A stretch of DNA of 57,346 nt from Alphaproteobacteria bacterium (GCA_025350685.1 JANXXK010000175.1:1-57346), one strand, 5' to 3'. Shown: positions 27,036-37,602, counted from the stretch's first letter. A program made the numbers and translations. The notes: generated by a model not told the origin, from the sequence alone.

Positions 27036-27596
27036 TCATGGCAGCCTGGCCAGGAGATGCTTGAGCGCCTGCATCATATGTTTCTCGACGGCGCTGCGAG
27101 AGATGCCAAGCGCCTGAGCGACCTCGGGATGGCTGAGACCCTCGAACTTGTGCATGCGGAACACGCGCTGGGTTTGCGCGCCGAGCTCGGTGAGCGCCGC
27201 GTTGAGCTGGGCCAGCCGCTGGCGCGCGGCGACCGCGGCCTCGGCGCTGGGCTCGGGGGAGACCTCGTGCGCCCCCATCCGCGTGGTCTGGCTGTCCAGC
27301 CAGGCGGCGTCGCGGTGGGCGGTGCGCCGCTGGCCGCGCAGCCGGTCGAGCATCAGGTTTGAGCCCAGGCGATAGAGGTAGGCGGCGGGGTTCTGGATGT
27401 CGCTGAGCCCATCGACGCTGGCCAGGCGGACATAAATCTCCTGGACCAGGTCCTCGGCCGCCGAGCTCGAGCGCAGGCGCAGCGTGAAGAACCGGACCAG
27501 ATCGGCGCGCCGCTCCAGATAGGTGGCGATCAGCGCCGATTTGCCGTCCCGATCCAAGACCCCTCCACCAGCCGGATTTGGCCGTCGCCGCCCCAT
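27036..27596 (-). CDS. FecI-like ECF sigma factor
   Basis: This 186-residue ECF sigma factor has region 2 in SSAAEDLVQEIYVRLASVDG and NPAAYLYRLGSNLMLDRLRG, and region 4 in TQRVFRMHKFEGLSHPEVAQ with GISRSAVEKHMMQALKHL; the SRSAVEKHMMQAL helix is typical of the FecI group. With FecR downstream it forms an iron- or substrate-responsive surface signalling pair. The start at 27596 has GGACGGGAA upstream; a GTG at 27617 is an alternative. The receptor with an STN domain that would complete the system lies at 34358-36826. Confidence 0.92.
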   Translation of the reverse strand: MGRRRPNPAGGGVLDRDGKSALIATYLERRADLVRFFTLRLRSSSAAEDLVQEIYVRLASVDGLSDIQNPAAYLYRLGSNLMLDRLRGQRRTAHRDAAWLDSQTTRMGAHEVSPEPSAEAAVAARQRLAQLNAALTELGAQTQRVFRMHKFEGLSHPEVAQALGISRSAVEKHMMQALKHLLARLP

Positions 27597-27752
27597 TTCC
27601 CGTCCGCTTTGAGGCACCGTCCCCTTTCAGGCGTCGCCCCGCTTGCGGGCGTTGTGCTTTGCGTCGCCCATTGTGACAACCGTGGGGCGCCGGCGCCAGC
27701 GGTCCGCCATCAGGTGGTTCCCTAGGCGGGCGGCGGTAGCTATGACCGGCGG

Positions 27753-28907
27753 ATGCCCGCGCCGCCGAGGAACCCTGTGTTGAAGGACAAGATCCGCCCG
27801 AAGGAGAAGTCCTTTCCGAAAGCGAGGGCGGGGGCTCCGCTTCGGCTCGGCGTGATCATCCCGACGTTCAAGGAGGCGCCCAACGTCCTGCCGCTGCTGG
27901 CCAAGCTGGAGACGGCGTTGAGCGGCGTGACCTGGCAGGCGATCTTCGTCGACGACGACTCCCCGGACGGGACGGCCTCGGTGGTCAAGGCGGTGGCCGC
28001 CACCGACCCCCGCGTAATCTGCCTGCACCGGATCGGCCGCCGTGGCCTGGCCGGGGCGGTGATCGAGGGCGCCATGGCCAGCGCCGCGCCCTATGTGGCG
28101 GTGATCGACGGCGACATGCAGCACGACGAGGCCCTGTTGCCGAAGATGCTGGCCCTCCTGGAGGCGGATGAAGCCGACCTGGTGGTGGGCAGCCGCTACC
28201 TGGGCGGGGAAGGCTCCGACGCCTCCGCGCTCGGCGCGCGGCGCGAGGCCGGCAGCCGGCTCGCCAACTGGCTGGGTAACCGAGTGCTGAAGGCCCACGT
28301 CACCGACCCGATGAGCGGCTTCTTCATGATCCGCCGCGAGCTGGTAGAGGCGGTCGCCCCGACCCTGGCGACCGCGGGTTTCAAGGTGCTGTTCGACATC
28401 CTGAGCTCGCAGAAGACCCCGCCGCGCTACGTCGAGCTGCCCTACGAGTTCAAGGCGCGCCTGCATGGGGACTCCAAACTGGATAATGGCGTGGTGGTGC
28501 AGTACCTGGGCCTGCTGCTGGCCCGGTTCAGCGGCGACCTGATCTCGCCGCGGTTCATCATGTTCGGCCTGGTGGGCGCAAGCGGGGTGATCGTGCACCT
28601 GGCGATCCTGCGCTCGCTGCTGGAGATGGGCTTCTCGGCGGCGCAGACCACCGCGGCCCTGGGGGCCATGACCTGGAACTTCGCGCTCAACAACGCCATC
28701 ACCTATCGCGACAAGCGCAAGCGCGGGTTCGCCTTCCTGGTCGCCTACGCCAAGTTCGCCCTTCTCTGCAGTGTGCCGCTGGCGGCCAATGTGGCGGTGG
28801 CGACCCTGGTCTACGAGGGCGGGCCGTCGTGGTGGGTGGCGGGCGTCGCGGGCGCGGTGGTGGCGGCGGTCTGGAACTATGTGACGACGTCGCGGGCGGT
28901 GTGGTGA
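27753..28907 (+). CDS. Polyprenyl-phosphate glycosyltransferase fused to a GtrA domain
   Basis: This 384-residue protein joins a GT2 domain of the dolichol-phosphate mannosyltransferase type (about residues 30-260; LGVIIPTFKEAPNVLPLLAK, FVDDDSPDGT, VIDGDMQHDEALLPKM, DPMSGFFMIRRELV) to a C-terminal GtrA domain with four membrane segments (about 265-384). The GT2 part should load a sugar onto undecaprenyl phosphate and GtrA may help flip it. The next gene, ten bases on, is a GT39 enzyme that uses such donors. Sugar and target are unknown. Confidence 0.9.
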   Translation: MPAPPRNPVLKDKIRPKEKSFPKARAGAPLRLGVIIPTFKEAPNVLPLLAKLETALSGVTWQAIFVDDDSPDGTASVVKAVAATDPRVICLHRIGRRGLAGAVIEGAMASAAPYVAVIDGDMQHDEALLPKMLALLEADEADLVVGSRYLGGEGSDASALGARREAGSRLANWLGNRVLKAHVTDPMSGFFMIRRELVEAVAPTLATAGFKVLFDILSSQKTPPRYVELPYEFKARLHGDSKLDNGVVVQYLGLLLARFSGDLISPRFIMFGLVGASGVIVHLAILRSLLEMGFSAAQTTAALGAMTWNFALNNAITYRDKRKRGFAFLVAYAKFALLCSVPLAANVAVATLVYEGGPSWWVAGVAGAVVAAVWNYVTTSRAVW

Positions 28908-28917
28908 AGGTGGGGCG

Positions 28918-30441
28918 GTGACGAGCTGGCTGCGGGATCCCCGCCGCGCCATCCTGCTGCTGGCGGTGGGGTTGGCGCTGCTGCGGCTGGCGATCGGCGG
29001 CGCGGTCCACCTGACCGAGGACGAGGCCTACTACCGGTTGTGGGCCCAACACCTGCAGCTGGGCTATTTCGACCATCCGCCGATGATCGCCTGGTGGATC
29101 CGGGCGGGCACGACGATCTTCGGCGACACGCCCTTGGGCATCCGCCTGCTGCCGGCCCTGGCCAGCGGGCTGAACACCTGGCTGATCGGCGACCTCGCCC
29201 GCCAACTGGGCGCCGAGCCGAAGACCGCGCTGCGCGCGGCGCTCTGGTACAACGCCACCCTCACCGTCTGCGTGGGCGGCATGCTGGCGATCCCCGATGC
29301 GCCGGCGAGCCTGTTCTGGACGCTGACCCTCTGCTGCCTGGCGCGGACGCGGCAACCGGAACATGGCGAACGGGCCGGCTGGTGGCTGGCGGCGGGGCTG
29401 GCCGCGGGCCTGGCGGTGATGAGCAAATACTCCGGCCTGTTCCTGGCGCCCGGCGTGCTGCTTTGGCTGGCGCTGACGCCGGGGGGCCTGAAGGTCCTGC
29501 GCCGGCCCTGGCCGTGGCTGGCGGCGGGGATCGCCGTCGCGGTGTTTGCCCCTAACGCGGTGTGGAACGCGCAGAACCACTGGGAGAGCTTCGTCAAACA
29601 GTTCGGCCGCGTGGCGCCGGAGGGGCTGGCGCCTAGCCACGTCGCCGAGTTCGTCGCCACGCAATTCCTGCTGCTGACCCCGCCGATCGCGGTGTTCGCG
29701 GGCCTCGGCATCGCGCGCGGCTGTCGCGAGCGGAGTCTGGACCCGATGCGGGCCGGCGCGGTGCGGCTGATGCTGCCGATCGCCAGCTCGGCGCCCTTCG
29801 CGCTCTATCTGTTGATCCACAGCCTGCACGATCGGGTGCAGGGCCACTGGCCCGTACCGCTGTTCGGGGCGCTGGCGATCTGCGCGGCGGTCGCCGCCGA
29901 GCGCCTCGACGGCGCCCCATGGACCGGCTGGATGCGACGGCTGACCCCGGCGCTCGGCTTCGCCATCGGGACTGTGGCCCTGGTCCTGCTGCTCGGCCCG
30001 TCGCCCACGGCTTTGGCGCCCTACAACCCGATGATGGCGCTGCGCGGCTGGCCCGGGTTCGCCCGCGACGTGGAAACCGCGCGGCTGCGCTCGGGCGCCG
30101 CCTGGGTCGGCACGGAAAGCTACGGCGTCTATTCGCAGCTGACCTACGCCGGCGGCCTGGGCGCGCCCGTGCTGCAGGTGACCGAGCGCGACCGCTACTG
30201 GAAGGTCGGCGTCCCGCCCCCGGACTTCGCCCGGCCCGGCCTGGTCGTCGACCTGTCGCGGCGGATGAAGGCGTCCATCCTGCTGCGCTGTTTCACTGAG
30301 GTCGCCCCGGTGGTGGACATCAACCGCGCCGGCAGCCCGCGCAAGAACGAACGCTATTCGGCCTTCCTGGTCTCCGGCCCGCGCCGCGATGTGTGGATTG
30401 TCGGCTGCCCCGAGGAGATCCACCCCGGGGTGTGGCGCTAG
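28918..30441 (+). CDS. GT39/ArnT-like membrane glycosyltransferase
   Basis: This 507-residue integral membrane protein of the PMT_2/ArnT superfamily begins at a GTG ten bases after the GT2-GtrA gene. The first periplasmic loop has the acidic motif HLTEDEAYYRLWAQHLQLGY and FDHPPMIAWWIR, which marks the catalytic site in this superfamily (DEAYY, HPP). About ten membrane segments follow and then a soluble C-terminal domain of about 130 residues. It should transfer a sugar from a polyprenyl-phosphate donor to a lipid or protein outside the membrane. Together with the upstream gene it forms a donor-synthesis and transfer pair. Confidence 0.9.
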   Translation: MTSWLRDPRRAILLLAVGLALLRLAIGGAVHLTEDEAYYRLWAQHLQLGYFDHPPMIAWWIRAGTTIFGDTPLGIRLLPALASGLNTWLIGDLARQLGAEPKTALRAALWYNATLTVCVGGMLAIPDAPASLFWTLTLCCLARTRQPEHGERAGWWLAAGLAAGLAVMSKYSGLFLAPGVLLWLALTPGGLKVLRRPWPWLAAGIAVAVFAPNAVWNAQNHWESFVKQFGRVAPEGLAPSHVAEFVATQFLLLTPPIAVFAGLGIARGCRERSLDPMRAGAVRLMLPIASSAPFALYLLIHSLHDRVQGHWPVPLFGALAICAAVAAERLDGAPWTGWMRRLTPALGFAIGTVALVLLLGPSPTALAPYNPMMALRGWPGFARDVETARLRSGAAWVGTESYGVYSQLTYAGGLGAPVLQVTERDRYWKVGVPPPDFARPGLVVDLSRRMKASILLRCFTEVAPVVDINRAGSPRKNERYSAFLVSGPRRDVWIVGCPEEIHPGVWR

Positions 30442-30459
30442 GGAGCGGAGCCACAGGCC

Positions 30460-31290
30460 TCAGCCGGCCTTGCGCGCCTTGGCCTTCGGCGCCGGCTTCG
30501 CCTTCCCGGCGGCCTTGGCCTTGCCGGCGAGGCTGGAGCGGAGCGCCGCCATCAGGTCGACGACGTTGGTGTCTTCGGGCTCGGCGACCTTCGCCGGCTT
30601 GTGGCCCTTCTGCTTGGCGGCGATCAGCGCTTTCAGCGCCTGCTCATAATGGTCCACGAACTGGCTGGGGTCGAAGGGGCCCTCCTGTTGTTCGATGATC
30701 TTCCTGGCGATGGCCACCATCGCGGCGGGCGGCTTGGCGTCGCTGATTCCGTCGAAGATCTCATCGGGCTTGCGCACCTCTGCGTCGGTGCGGATCGTGT
30801 AGGCCAGGATGCCCTTGTCGCGCGGCTCGAGCGCCAGGATGCGCTCGCCCGTGCCGATCACCACGCGGCCGATGGCGATCTGGCCGGAGGTTTCCATGGC
30901 CGTGCGGATCACCCCGAAAGCCTCCTGCGCCAACTTGCCGTCGGGAGCCAGGTAGTAGGGGTTGTCCCAATAGAGCCGGTCGATTTCGTCGGCGGCGACG
31001 AAGCGTTCGATGTCGATGGTCTTGGTGCTCTCCAGCTTGACGGAACTGATCTCGTCGGCGGTGAGCAGAACGTATTCGCCCTTGGAGACCTCGTAGCCCT
31101 TGACCAGATCGGAGCGATCGACCGGGCCGGTGTCGGGGTCGGTGGTGACCAGCTTGATCCGATTGTTGGTCTTCGGATTGATCAGGTTGAAGTGGACGTC
31201 GCCCGCGGAATTGGTCGCGGTGTAGAGGGCGACGGGGCAGGTCACCAGGGACAGTTTCAGGTGTCCTTGCCAGGTCGGACGAGCGGCCAT
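30460..31290 (-). CDS. ku: Ku protein of bacterial non-homologous end joining
   Basis: This 276-residue bacterial Ku forms a homodimeric ring on DNA double-strand ends and recruits LigD. The Ku core begins RPTWQGHLKLSLVTCPVALY and includes DRSDLVKGYEVSKGEYVLLT, AADEIDRLYWDNPYYLAPDG and FDPSQFVDHYEQALKALIAA. The C-terminal tail is basic and Lys/Ala-rich (KAKAAGKAKPAPKAKARKAG), a feature linked with DNA binding and threading. It is divergent from ligD, with a small gene between them. Confidence 0.97.
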   Translation of the reverse strand: MAARPTWQGHLKLSLVTCPVALYTATNSAGDVHFNLINPKTNNRIKLVTTDPDTGPVDRSDLVKGYEVSKGEYVLLTADEISSVKLESTKTIDIERFVAADEIDRLYWDNPYYLAPDGKLAQEAFGVIRTAMETSGQIAIGRVVIGTGERILALEPRDKGILAYTIRTDAEVRKPDEIFDGISDAKPPAAMVAIARKIIEQQEGPFDPSQFVDHYEQALKALIAAKQKGHKPAKVAEPEDTNVVDLMAALRSSLAGKAKAAGKAKPAPKAKARKAG

Positions 31291-31359
31291 GTCATGTCTC
31301 CGGGCGGCGCCAAAATCCGCCGAGACTCAGATCAACGGCTTAGGCGCGATTTCGTTCTG

Positions 31360-31602
31360 CTAGCCGCAGGCGGCGGTCTCGCCGCTGGCGAGGTCGACCC
31401 GGAAACAATGTTCGTGGCCGGTCTCCAGGTCGCGGACGATCAGGCTGACCTCGTCGCTGTCGCCGGCGGCGGCGTGCAGGTCCTCGGCATAGGCGACGGC
31501 GGCGGCCTCGAAGGTCGCCTCCTGGACGGTGCGGGCGTGGTGCGCATCCAGGTCACGAGCGTGGACCCTGAAGCTGCGGGTCTGAAGGGTAGGCTGGGTC
31601 AT
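31360..31602 (-). CDS. Small protein of the Ku/LigD locus (DUF5961-like)
   Basis: This 80-residue protein lies between ku and ligD. It reads RSFRVHARDLDAHHARTVQE, ATFEAAAVAYAEDLH and VSLIVRDLETGHEHCFRVDL, a compact alpha/beta pattern without signal peptide. From memory it resembles the small DUF5961 family found in Caulobacterales; I cannot confirm this. Its place within the end-joining locus suggests, but does not prove, a role there. The start at 31602 is chosen because the residues upstream in the open frame do not fit the conserved-looking part. Confidence 0.7.
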   Translation of the reverse strand: MTQPTLQTRSFRVHARDLDAHHARTVQEATFEAAAVAYAEDLHAAAGDSDEVSLIVRDLETGHEHCFRVDLASGETAACG

Positions 31603-31715
31603 TGTTGGGCTCCGGACAAGACAACGCCTGACCTCGCAATTGGATTCAACCTGCGACGGATCGCGGGGCGGCGTCATCCGTTCAGCCCCCAGGATCGCCT
31701 CGGGAGACGCCGCTC

Positions 31716-34361
31716 ATGGCCGCCGCGAAACTCGCCCGCTATCGGCAGATGCGCGACTTCGGCAAGACCGCCGAACCGTCGGGCAAGGACGCCAAGGTCG
31801 CCGCCTCGGAGCGGCTGCGGTTCGTCATCCAGAAGCACGCCGCCACGCGGCTGCACTTCGACCTGCGCCTGGAGTGGGAGGGAACTTTCAAGTCCTGGGC
31901 GGTGACGCGGGGCCCCTCGCTCGATCCGGCGGACAAGCGCCTGGCGGTGGAAGTGGAAGACCATCCGCTGGACTACGGCGACTTCGAGGGGACGATCCCC
32001 AAAGGCCAGTACGGCGGGGGCACGGTGCAGCTGTGGGATCGCGGCTACTGGGCCCCGGAAAGGGGTTTCGAGAACGTCGGCAAGGCGCTGTCCAAGGGCG
32101 AGCTGAAGTTCGTGATGGAAGGCGGGCGAATGCACGGCTCGTGGGTGCTGGTGCGGCTGCGCGACGATGCGAAGGGCGGACGAAACAAGAAGGGGGCCCG
32201 CCACAACTGGCTGCTGATCAAGCATCGCGACGCGGCGGCGGTGGAGGGCGAGGGCGGCGCGCTGGCCGCCGAGGACCGCTCGATCGCGTCGGGTCGGCCG
32301 ATGGCTGAGATCGCGGCGGGCGAGGGCAAGCCGGCCGAGCCGTTCATGACGGCTTCCAAGACCGCCGCCGACGCGGTCTGGAAAACCCACCGCAATGCGC
32401 ACTCGACGGCGGCGGCCTCGCCGGAGGTTCCGGTCAAGACGTCGGGCAAAGGAGCAGGCAAGGCGAAGCCGGCCGCGGCCCTGCCGCGTTTCGTGGAGCC
32501 GCAGCTGTGCAAGCTCGTCGAGAAGCCGCCCGGCGGCCCCGGCTGGGGCCACGAGATCAAGTTCGATGGTTACCGGATGCAGCTGCGGGCCCAGGGCGGC
32601 AAGGCGACCTTGCGGACCCGCAAGGGCCTCGACTGGTCCGACAAGTTTTCGGCGATCGTGAAGGTCGGCGCGGCCCTGCCGGACGGGATCATCGACGGGG
32701 AGATCTGCGCGCTCGACCACACCGGCGCGCCGGATTTCGCCGCACTGCAGGCGGCGATCTCCGAGGGCAAGACCAATGAGTTGATCTTCTTCGTCTTCGA
32801 CCTGCTGTTCGCGGCCGGCGAGGACCTACGACCCCTGCCGCTCACCGAACGCAAGCTCCGGCTGAAAGCTGTCGTCGAGGCCGCGCCGCCGATCGTGCGG
32901 TTCGTCGAGCATTTCGTGGCCGCCGGCGAGGCGGTGCTATTGTCGGCCTGCCGCATGGACCTGGAGGGGATCGTCTCCAAGCGGCTCGACGCCCCCTACG
33001 CCTCCGGCAAGGGAGAGAGCTGGGTGAAGTCGAAATGCCGCCAGGGCCATGAGGTGGTGATCGGCGGCTGGACCACCACCGGCGACGCCTTCCGCTCGCT
33101 GATCGCCGGGATCTATCGCGATGGCGAGCTGGTGCACGTGGGCCGCATCGGGACCGGCTTCGGGCGCGATCGCGTGGCGGCGCTGATGCCAAAGCTCCTT
33201 GCGCTGGAGACCAAGACCAACCCGTTCAAGGGCAAGGGCGCGCCCCGGTCCGACGCGGGGATCCATTGGGTGAAGCCGCAACTGGTCGCCGAGATCCAAT
33301 ACGCCGGCTTCACCGGCGACGGCGCGATCCGGCAAGCCTCGTTCAAGGGCCTTCGCGCCGACAAGCCCGCCGCCGAGGTGGAGGCTGAAGCGCCCGCGCC
33401 GGCTGCGGCGACGGCGCTCAGGACCCCGGCGCCGAGCGCGGTGCGCGCTGTGCCGGCGCACGGCTCGGTCCCGGTGATGGGGGTGACCCTTTCGCACGCG
33501 GACAAGCCGCTGTGGCCAGACGCCCACGACGACACGCCTGTGACCAAGCTCGATCTGGCGCACTACTACGAGGCGGTCGGCGCGTGGATGCTGCCGCATC
33601 TGAAGGGGCGGCCCTGCTCGATGATCCGGATGCCGGACGGGGTCGGCGGGGAGAGCTTCTTCCAGCGCCACGCGTCGAAGGGTTCGTCTTCGCTGTTCAC
33701 CGAGGTGAAGGTGATCGGCGACAAGGCCGCTTACCTGCAGATCGACCGGGTTGAGGCGCTGATCGCGGCGGCCCAGGTTTCGGCGTTGGAGCTGCATCCG
33801 TGGAATTGCCAACCGTTACAGCCGGAACAGCCGGGGCGGCTGGTGTTCGACCTGGACCCGGCGCCGGACGTGCCCTTCACTGCGGTGATCGCCGCTGCCA
33901 CGGAGGTCCGCGACCGGCTGGCGGCGCTGGGGCTGGTGAGCTTCTGCAAGACCACCGGCGGCAAGGGGCTGCATGTGGTGACGCCGCTCAGCGCCAAGGG
34001 CGTCCACTGGCCGGGGGCCAAGGCTTTTGCGCGCGACGTTTGCCAGGCGATGGCGAACGACGCGCCAGACCGCTTCCTGATCACCATGGCCAAGAAGGAC
34101 CGGACCGGCCGGATCTTCCTCGACTACCTGCGGAACGACCGGATGGCGACGGCGGTGGCCCCGCTGTCCCCGCGCGGACGGCCCGGCGCGCCGGTTTCCA
34201 TGCCGATCGCCTGGAGCCAGGTAAAGGCCGGCCTCGATCCCTCGAAGTTCACCGTGCGCAGCGTGCCGACCCTCATCCGCAAGGTCACGGCTTGGGACGC
34301 GTATTTCGACAGTGAGCGCCCCCTGAAGGCCGCCATCAGCAAGCTAGGGAAGATCGCCTAG
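31716..34361 (+). CDS. ligD: Multidomain DNA ligase D
   Basis: This 881-residue LigD has all three activities. The phosphoesterase domain (about 25-190) shows [20 protein letters not shown] and [19 protein letters not shown]. The ATP-dependent ligase domain (about 255-545) has the adenylated lysine in [13 protein letters not shown] at residue 282. The primase/polymerase domain (about 585-875) has the acidic metal site in [14 protein letters not shown] Pro/Ala-rich linker precedes the polymerase. The order PE-Lig-Pol is usual for many proteobacteria. With Ku this is a complete end-joining system. The start has CGGGAG upstream; the stop shares CTAG with the TonB receptor gene. Confidence 0.97.
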   Translation: MAAAKLARYRQMRDFGKTAEPSGKDAKVAASERLRFVIQKHAATRLHFDLRLEWEGTFKSWAVTRGPSLDPADKRLAVEVEDHPLDYGDFEGTIPKGQYGGGTVQLWDRGYWAPERGFENVGKALSKGELKFVMEGGRMHGSWVLVRLRDDAKGGRNKKGARHNWLLIKHRDAAAVEGEGGALAAEDRSIASGRPMAEIAAGEGKPAEPFMTASKTAADAVWKTHRNAHSTAAASPEVPVKTSGKGAGKAKPAAALPRFVEPQLCKLVEKPPGGPGWGHEIKFDGYRMQLRAQGGKATLRTRKGLDWSDKFSAIVKVGAALPDGIIDGEICALDHTGAPDFAALQAAISEGKTNELIFFVFDLLFAAGEDLRPLPLTERKLRLKAVVEAAPPIVRFVEHFVAAGEAVLLSACRMDLEGIVSKRLDAPYASGKGESWVKSKCRQGHEVVIGGWTTTGDAFRSLIAGIYRDGELVHVGRIGTGFGRDRVAALMPKLLALETKTNPFKGKGAPRSDAGIHWVKPQLVAEIQYAGFTGDGAIRQASFKGLRADKPAAEVEAEAPAPAAATALRTPAPSAVRAVPAHGSVPVMGVTLSHADKPLWPDAHDDTPVTKLDLAHYYEAVGAWMLPHLKGRPCSMIRMPDGVGGESFFQRHASKGSSSLFTEVKVIGDKAAYLQIDRVEALIAAAQVSALELHPWNCQPLQPEQPGRLVFDLDPAPDVPFTAVIAAATEVRDRLAALGLVSFCKTTGGKGLHVVTPLSAKGVHWPGAKAFARDVCQAMANDAPDRFLITMAKKDRTGRIFLDYLRNDRMATAVAPLSPRGRPGAPVSMPIAWSQVKAGLDPSKFTVRSVPTLIRKVTAWDAYFDSERPLKAAISKLGKIA

Positions 34362-36826
34362 AACCGCCGGCTGATCCCTACGCCCACGGTGCGCGGGCGC
34401 AGGGGGGTGGTCTGGGTGGCGCGGGCGCGGCTGAACGGGTTGCCGTAGGCGAAGGTGTTGCCGGTCTCGTCGGTGAGGTTGTCCACATAGGCGCTCAGCC
34501 GCCAGGCGTCGGTGCGCAGCACCGCGCCCACGCGGCCCGAGCCATAGCCCCCCTGGCGATTGCCGGCGCCGCCGTCGAAGGTCAGGTAGGAGCGGCCGAC
34601 ATAGGAGACTTGGCCGTTGAGCTCGGCCTGCAGGCCGGAGCTCAACCACCAGCGGTATCGGACGTAGGCGCCGCCGAGCGCGTAGGGCACGCCGGGCAGG
34701 CCGATGTCGCGCCGGGCGGGAAACACGTCTCGCGCGCGCGTGATCTGCGGGTCCTCCAGCAGGAGGTTGCCGCGCACCAGCAGGTGCTCGTCCGGGCGCC
34801 AGGTCGCCTCGGCCTCGACGCCGGTATTGGAGCCGTCGCCGATGTTGACGGTCAGCGGCAGGCCCGAGGCGAGCCGCTGGTCGGTCTGCAGGTCCCGCCA
34901 ATCTGCGTGGAAGATCGCCCCGCGCAGGATGAGCCTGTGGTCGAACAGGGGGGCGGCGGCGCCCAGCTCATAGCTCCACAGGTGATCGGGCCTGAACCGG
35001 GCGGCCACGACCTCGGGCCTGCCCCCGCCGGCCGCGGCCGGGATGTTGAAACCGCCGGCCCGGTAGCCTTCCTGAATCTGACCATAGACCACCACGTCGG
35101 GGCCGGCGGCGTAGCTGACGCGGAATTTCGGGGCCAGGCCCTCGTCGGTCAGCCGGCCGCGCACCGGGGCCAGCGGGCTCTGGGCGATGTTGAACTGGTC
35201 GGCGTGGGTCGAAACGCGGGTGGCGAACCAGCGGCTACCCACTGTCGCGGTGAGCCTGGGCGTCAGGTCGTAGGCTATCTCCCCATAGACCGCGACTTCG
35301 GACAGCGCGTCGCCGCGGCGGTAGATCTCGCGGGACCGCTCGCGCGGGCTGACCGCGACCAGCAGGGCGGAGTCCTGCTCGTCGGTCGATGCGATGAAGG
35401 CGCCGGCGAGCCAGCGCAGCCGCCCCGGGGATTTTGACGACAGCAGGCCCTCGGCCACCGACAGCTCGACCCGCTTGGCCTCGTCGAAGGCGCCGGCGGT
35501 GCGCGATCCCCCCGCGGCGCGGAAGGCGCCGGTGGCGTCGTAGCGGGTGTCCAGCGAGTGGGCGATGAAGGCGGCGGACACCTTGAGGTCGGCGGTGGCG
35601 CCCGCGTGGGTCGCCTCGGCGCTGACTTCGGTGAAGTCGTTGTCGTGTGGCTCGCGCACGCTGGCGTCGCGGGTCAGGGGACCGTGCGAACCCTGGGCGT
35701 ACTGGCTGTCGGCGGTCTGGATGGACTGGCGCGCAAAGCCCGCGTGAAGGGTCCAGCCATCCGCCAGCCGGGCGAGCACGGCCACCCGTCCACCCGTCCG
35801 GCGGCTGGAATTCACGTCGCTCAGGCCCAGCACCGGGTTGTTGATATAGCCGCCATGCTGATCGTTGTAGACCACCGCCCGGATGGCCCCGCGCCCGCCG
35901 GCCACCGGCAGGTTGAGCATCGCCTCCAAGCCGGACGACGGCGCGCCGCGCTGGGTGAGCGCGCCTTCGACCGACATCGTTCCGGCCGGCGCGCCGGGAT
36001 CTGGCTGCGCAGTGACGATCCGCACGATGCCGCCGATGGAGCCGGAGCCGTAGAGGGTGCCCTGCGGTCCGCGCAGCACCTCGACGCGCTCGACGTCGGC
36101 CAGCCTCAGGTCCGGATCCGGGGCGTTGTAGGTGATCGGCACGTCGTTGAGATAGAGGCCGACCGTGGACTGGGTCTTGCCGGTGAACGCGCCGTCGGAG
36201 AGGCCGCGCACGAAGATCTTGTTGCGGCCGGAGCCAAGGTTGGTGACCGCCACGCCGACCGTCTGGCCGGCCACCTCGTCGAAGCTGCGCCCGCCCAGGG
36301 TGGCGATGTCGTCGTCGGTGAGCGCGGTGACCGCGCTGGCGCTGCGCAGGATCAGGGTCGGACGTTTTTCGGCGGTGACCACCAGCTCGTCGAGGCGCAC
36401 GGACGGGACCGGCCCGGCGTCGGCGCGGCCGTGGCTGGGGCTGGGGCTGGGGCTGGGCGAGACGGCGGCGGCGGGCGGGCGGGCGACGATCCTGAAGCTG
36501 CGCGGGTCCACGCGCTCGAAGCCGCACCCCGGCGGCAGCAGCAGGGTCAGCGCCTGGGCCGGCGTCATGGCCCCGGTCACCGGCAGCGACCTTCCGACGC
36601 ATCCCGCGGCCGGAAGACCGCCCACCGAGACTCCGCCCTGGACGGCGAATCGTACCAGGGCGGCCGCCAGCGGCTCGGATGGCAGGCGGAACACCGGCGC
36701 ACCCGCCGCAAAGGCCGGCGCCGCGAGCCCACCGGCCGCAACCAGGGCGCAGGCCGAAGCCGACACTGCGACCAAGCGGCGCCTTGTGGTAAGAGAGCTG
36801 AGGTGATTGTCCGTCTGCGGCGTCAT
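34358..36826 (-). CDS. TonB-dependent receptor with N-terminal signalling (STN) domain
   Basis: This 822-residue outer-membrane receptor has a signal peptide ([20 protein letters not shown]), an STN signalling domain (about residues 45-110; [20 protein letters not shown]), a Pro-Ser repeat linker, a plug (about 125-240; [40 protein letters not shown]) and a 22-strand barrel ending in RRF, the BAM recognition end. STN domains let FecA-type receptors signal to a FecR partner; the only FecI/FecR genes nearby are at 25931-27596. The substrate is unknown, siderophore or other large nutrient. The start at 36826 places the signal peptide normally. Confidence 0.93.
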   Translation of the reverse strand: MTPQTDNHLSSLTTRRRLVAVSASACALVAAGGLAAPAFAAGAPVFRLPSEPLAAALVRFAVQGGVSVGGLPAAGCVGRSLPVTGAMTPAQALTLLLPPGCGFERVDPRSFRIVARPPAAAVSPSPSPSPSHGRADAGPVPSVRLDELVVTAEKRPTLILRSASAVTALTDDDIATLGGRSFDEVAGQTVGVAVTNLGSGRNKIFVRGLSDGAFTGKTQSTVGLYLNDVPITYNAPDPDLRLADVERVEVLRGPQGTLYGSGSIGGIVRIVTAQPDPGAPAGTMSVEGALTQRGAPSSGLEAMLNLPVAGGRGAIRAVVYNDQHGGYINNPVLGLSDVNSSRRTGGRVAVLARLADGWTLHAGFARQSIQTADSQYAQGSHGPLTRDASVREPHDNDFTEVSAEATHAGATADLKVSAAFIAHSLDTRYDATGAFRAAGGSRTAGAFDEAKRVELSVAEGLLSSKSPGRLRWLAGAFIASTDEQDSALLVAVSPRERSREIYRRGDALSEVAVYGEIAYDLTPRLTATVGSRWFATRVSTHADQFNIAQSPLAPVRGRLTDEGLAPKFRVSYAAGPDVVVYGQIQEGYRAGGFNIPAAAGGGRPEVVAARFRPDHLWSYELGAAAPLFDHRLILRGAIFHADWRDLQTDQRLASGLPLTVNIGDGSNTGVEAEATWRPDEHLLVRGNLLLEDPQITRARDVFPARRDIGLPGVPYALGGAYVRYRWWLSSGLQAELNGQVSYVGRSYLTFDGGAGNRQGGYGSGRVGAVLRTDAWRLSAYVDNLTDETGNTFAYGNPFSRARATQTTPLRPRTVGVGISRRF
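36432..36457 (-). repeat. Hexanucleotide repeat in the receptor linker
   Basis: About four copies of a GGGGCT unit encode a Ser-Pro run ([11 protein letters not shown]) between the STN and plug domains. As the unit is six bases, slippage would change the linker length by two residues without breaking the frame. Confidence 0.6.
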
Positions 36827-36909
36827 CGAAGCGCGAGCTATTCCCTTAAGTTTCCCCGAAAAACACTTGGGGCGAAGCGACCAGATCAACGCGGAGAAGT
36901 CCACTGGCC

Positions 36910-37602
36910 TTGCTCGACCTTGCGTCCGCTGAGGCGACCGACCGCGACCGGGACGCCTGTCGCGCCAGCTTCGCGGCCAGTCTGGACCGCGCGACTGCCC
37001 GTGCCGCGCCCTACCGCCACTGGCTGATGCGCGAGGTCCTGCCGGCCCATGTCTCGGCTGCCATGAACGCCCTGCCCTTCCCGGCGCCGGCGCTGCACGG
37101 GGTATCCGGATCGCGCGAGATCCACAACAACACGCGCCGCTATGTCGATGCCGTCGCGATCGCCGCCCATCCGGTGTGCCGCAGCCTGGCCGAGGCCTTC
37201 CAGCATCCGACGACGGTGGCGGCGATTGAAGAGGCCACCGGCGCGCGTCTGGGCGGCTGCTGCCTGCGCATCGAATACGCCCAGGACATCGACGGTTTCT
37301 GGCTGCAGCCGCACACCGACCTGGGCGTCAAGAAGTACACCCTGCTCTACTACCTGGGCCCGGACGGGCATCCGGAGCTGGGCACTGACGTCTACAGCGA
37401 CGCAAACACCTGGTCGCACCGCGCCCCGTTCGAGCCGCGCGGCGCGCTGGCCTTCGTGCCCTCCGACATCACCTGGCACGGCTTCGAGCAGCGCGAGATC
37501 CCGGTGGTGCGAAAATCGCTGATCGTCAACTACGTGACCGAGGACTGGCGCGCCCGCGAGCAACTGGCCTATCCGGACACGCCGGTGAGCGGTCGGGTCT
37601 AG
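36910..37602 (+). CDS. 2OG-Fe(II) oxygenase family protein
   Basis: This protein of about 230 residues is a non-haem iron and 2-oxoglutarate-dependent dioxygenase. The facial triad is visible: HxD in FWLQPHTDLGVKKYTLLYYL and the distal histidine in DITWHGFEQREI, followed by the 2OG-binding arginine in VVRKSLIVNYVTEDW. There is no ATG at the N-terminus; I place the start at the TTG at 36910, with GGAGAAG upstream. It is divergent from the TonB receptor gene with 83 bases between. It could modify an imported compound or a surface sugar, which is speculative. Confidence 0.85.
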   Translation: MLDLASAEATDRDRDACRASFAASLDRATARAAPYRHWLMREVLPAHVSAAMNALPFPAPALHGVSGSREIHNNTRRYVDAVAIAAHPVCRSLAEAFQHPTTVAAIEEATGARLGGCCLRIEYAQDIDGFWLQPHTDLGVKKYTLLYYLGPDGHPELGTDVYSDANTWSHRAPFEPRGALAFVPSDITWHGFEQREIPVVRKSLIVNYVTEDWRAREQLAYPDTPVSGRV

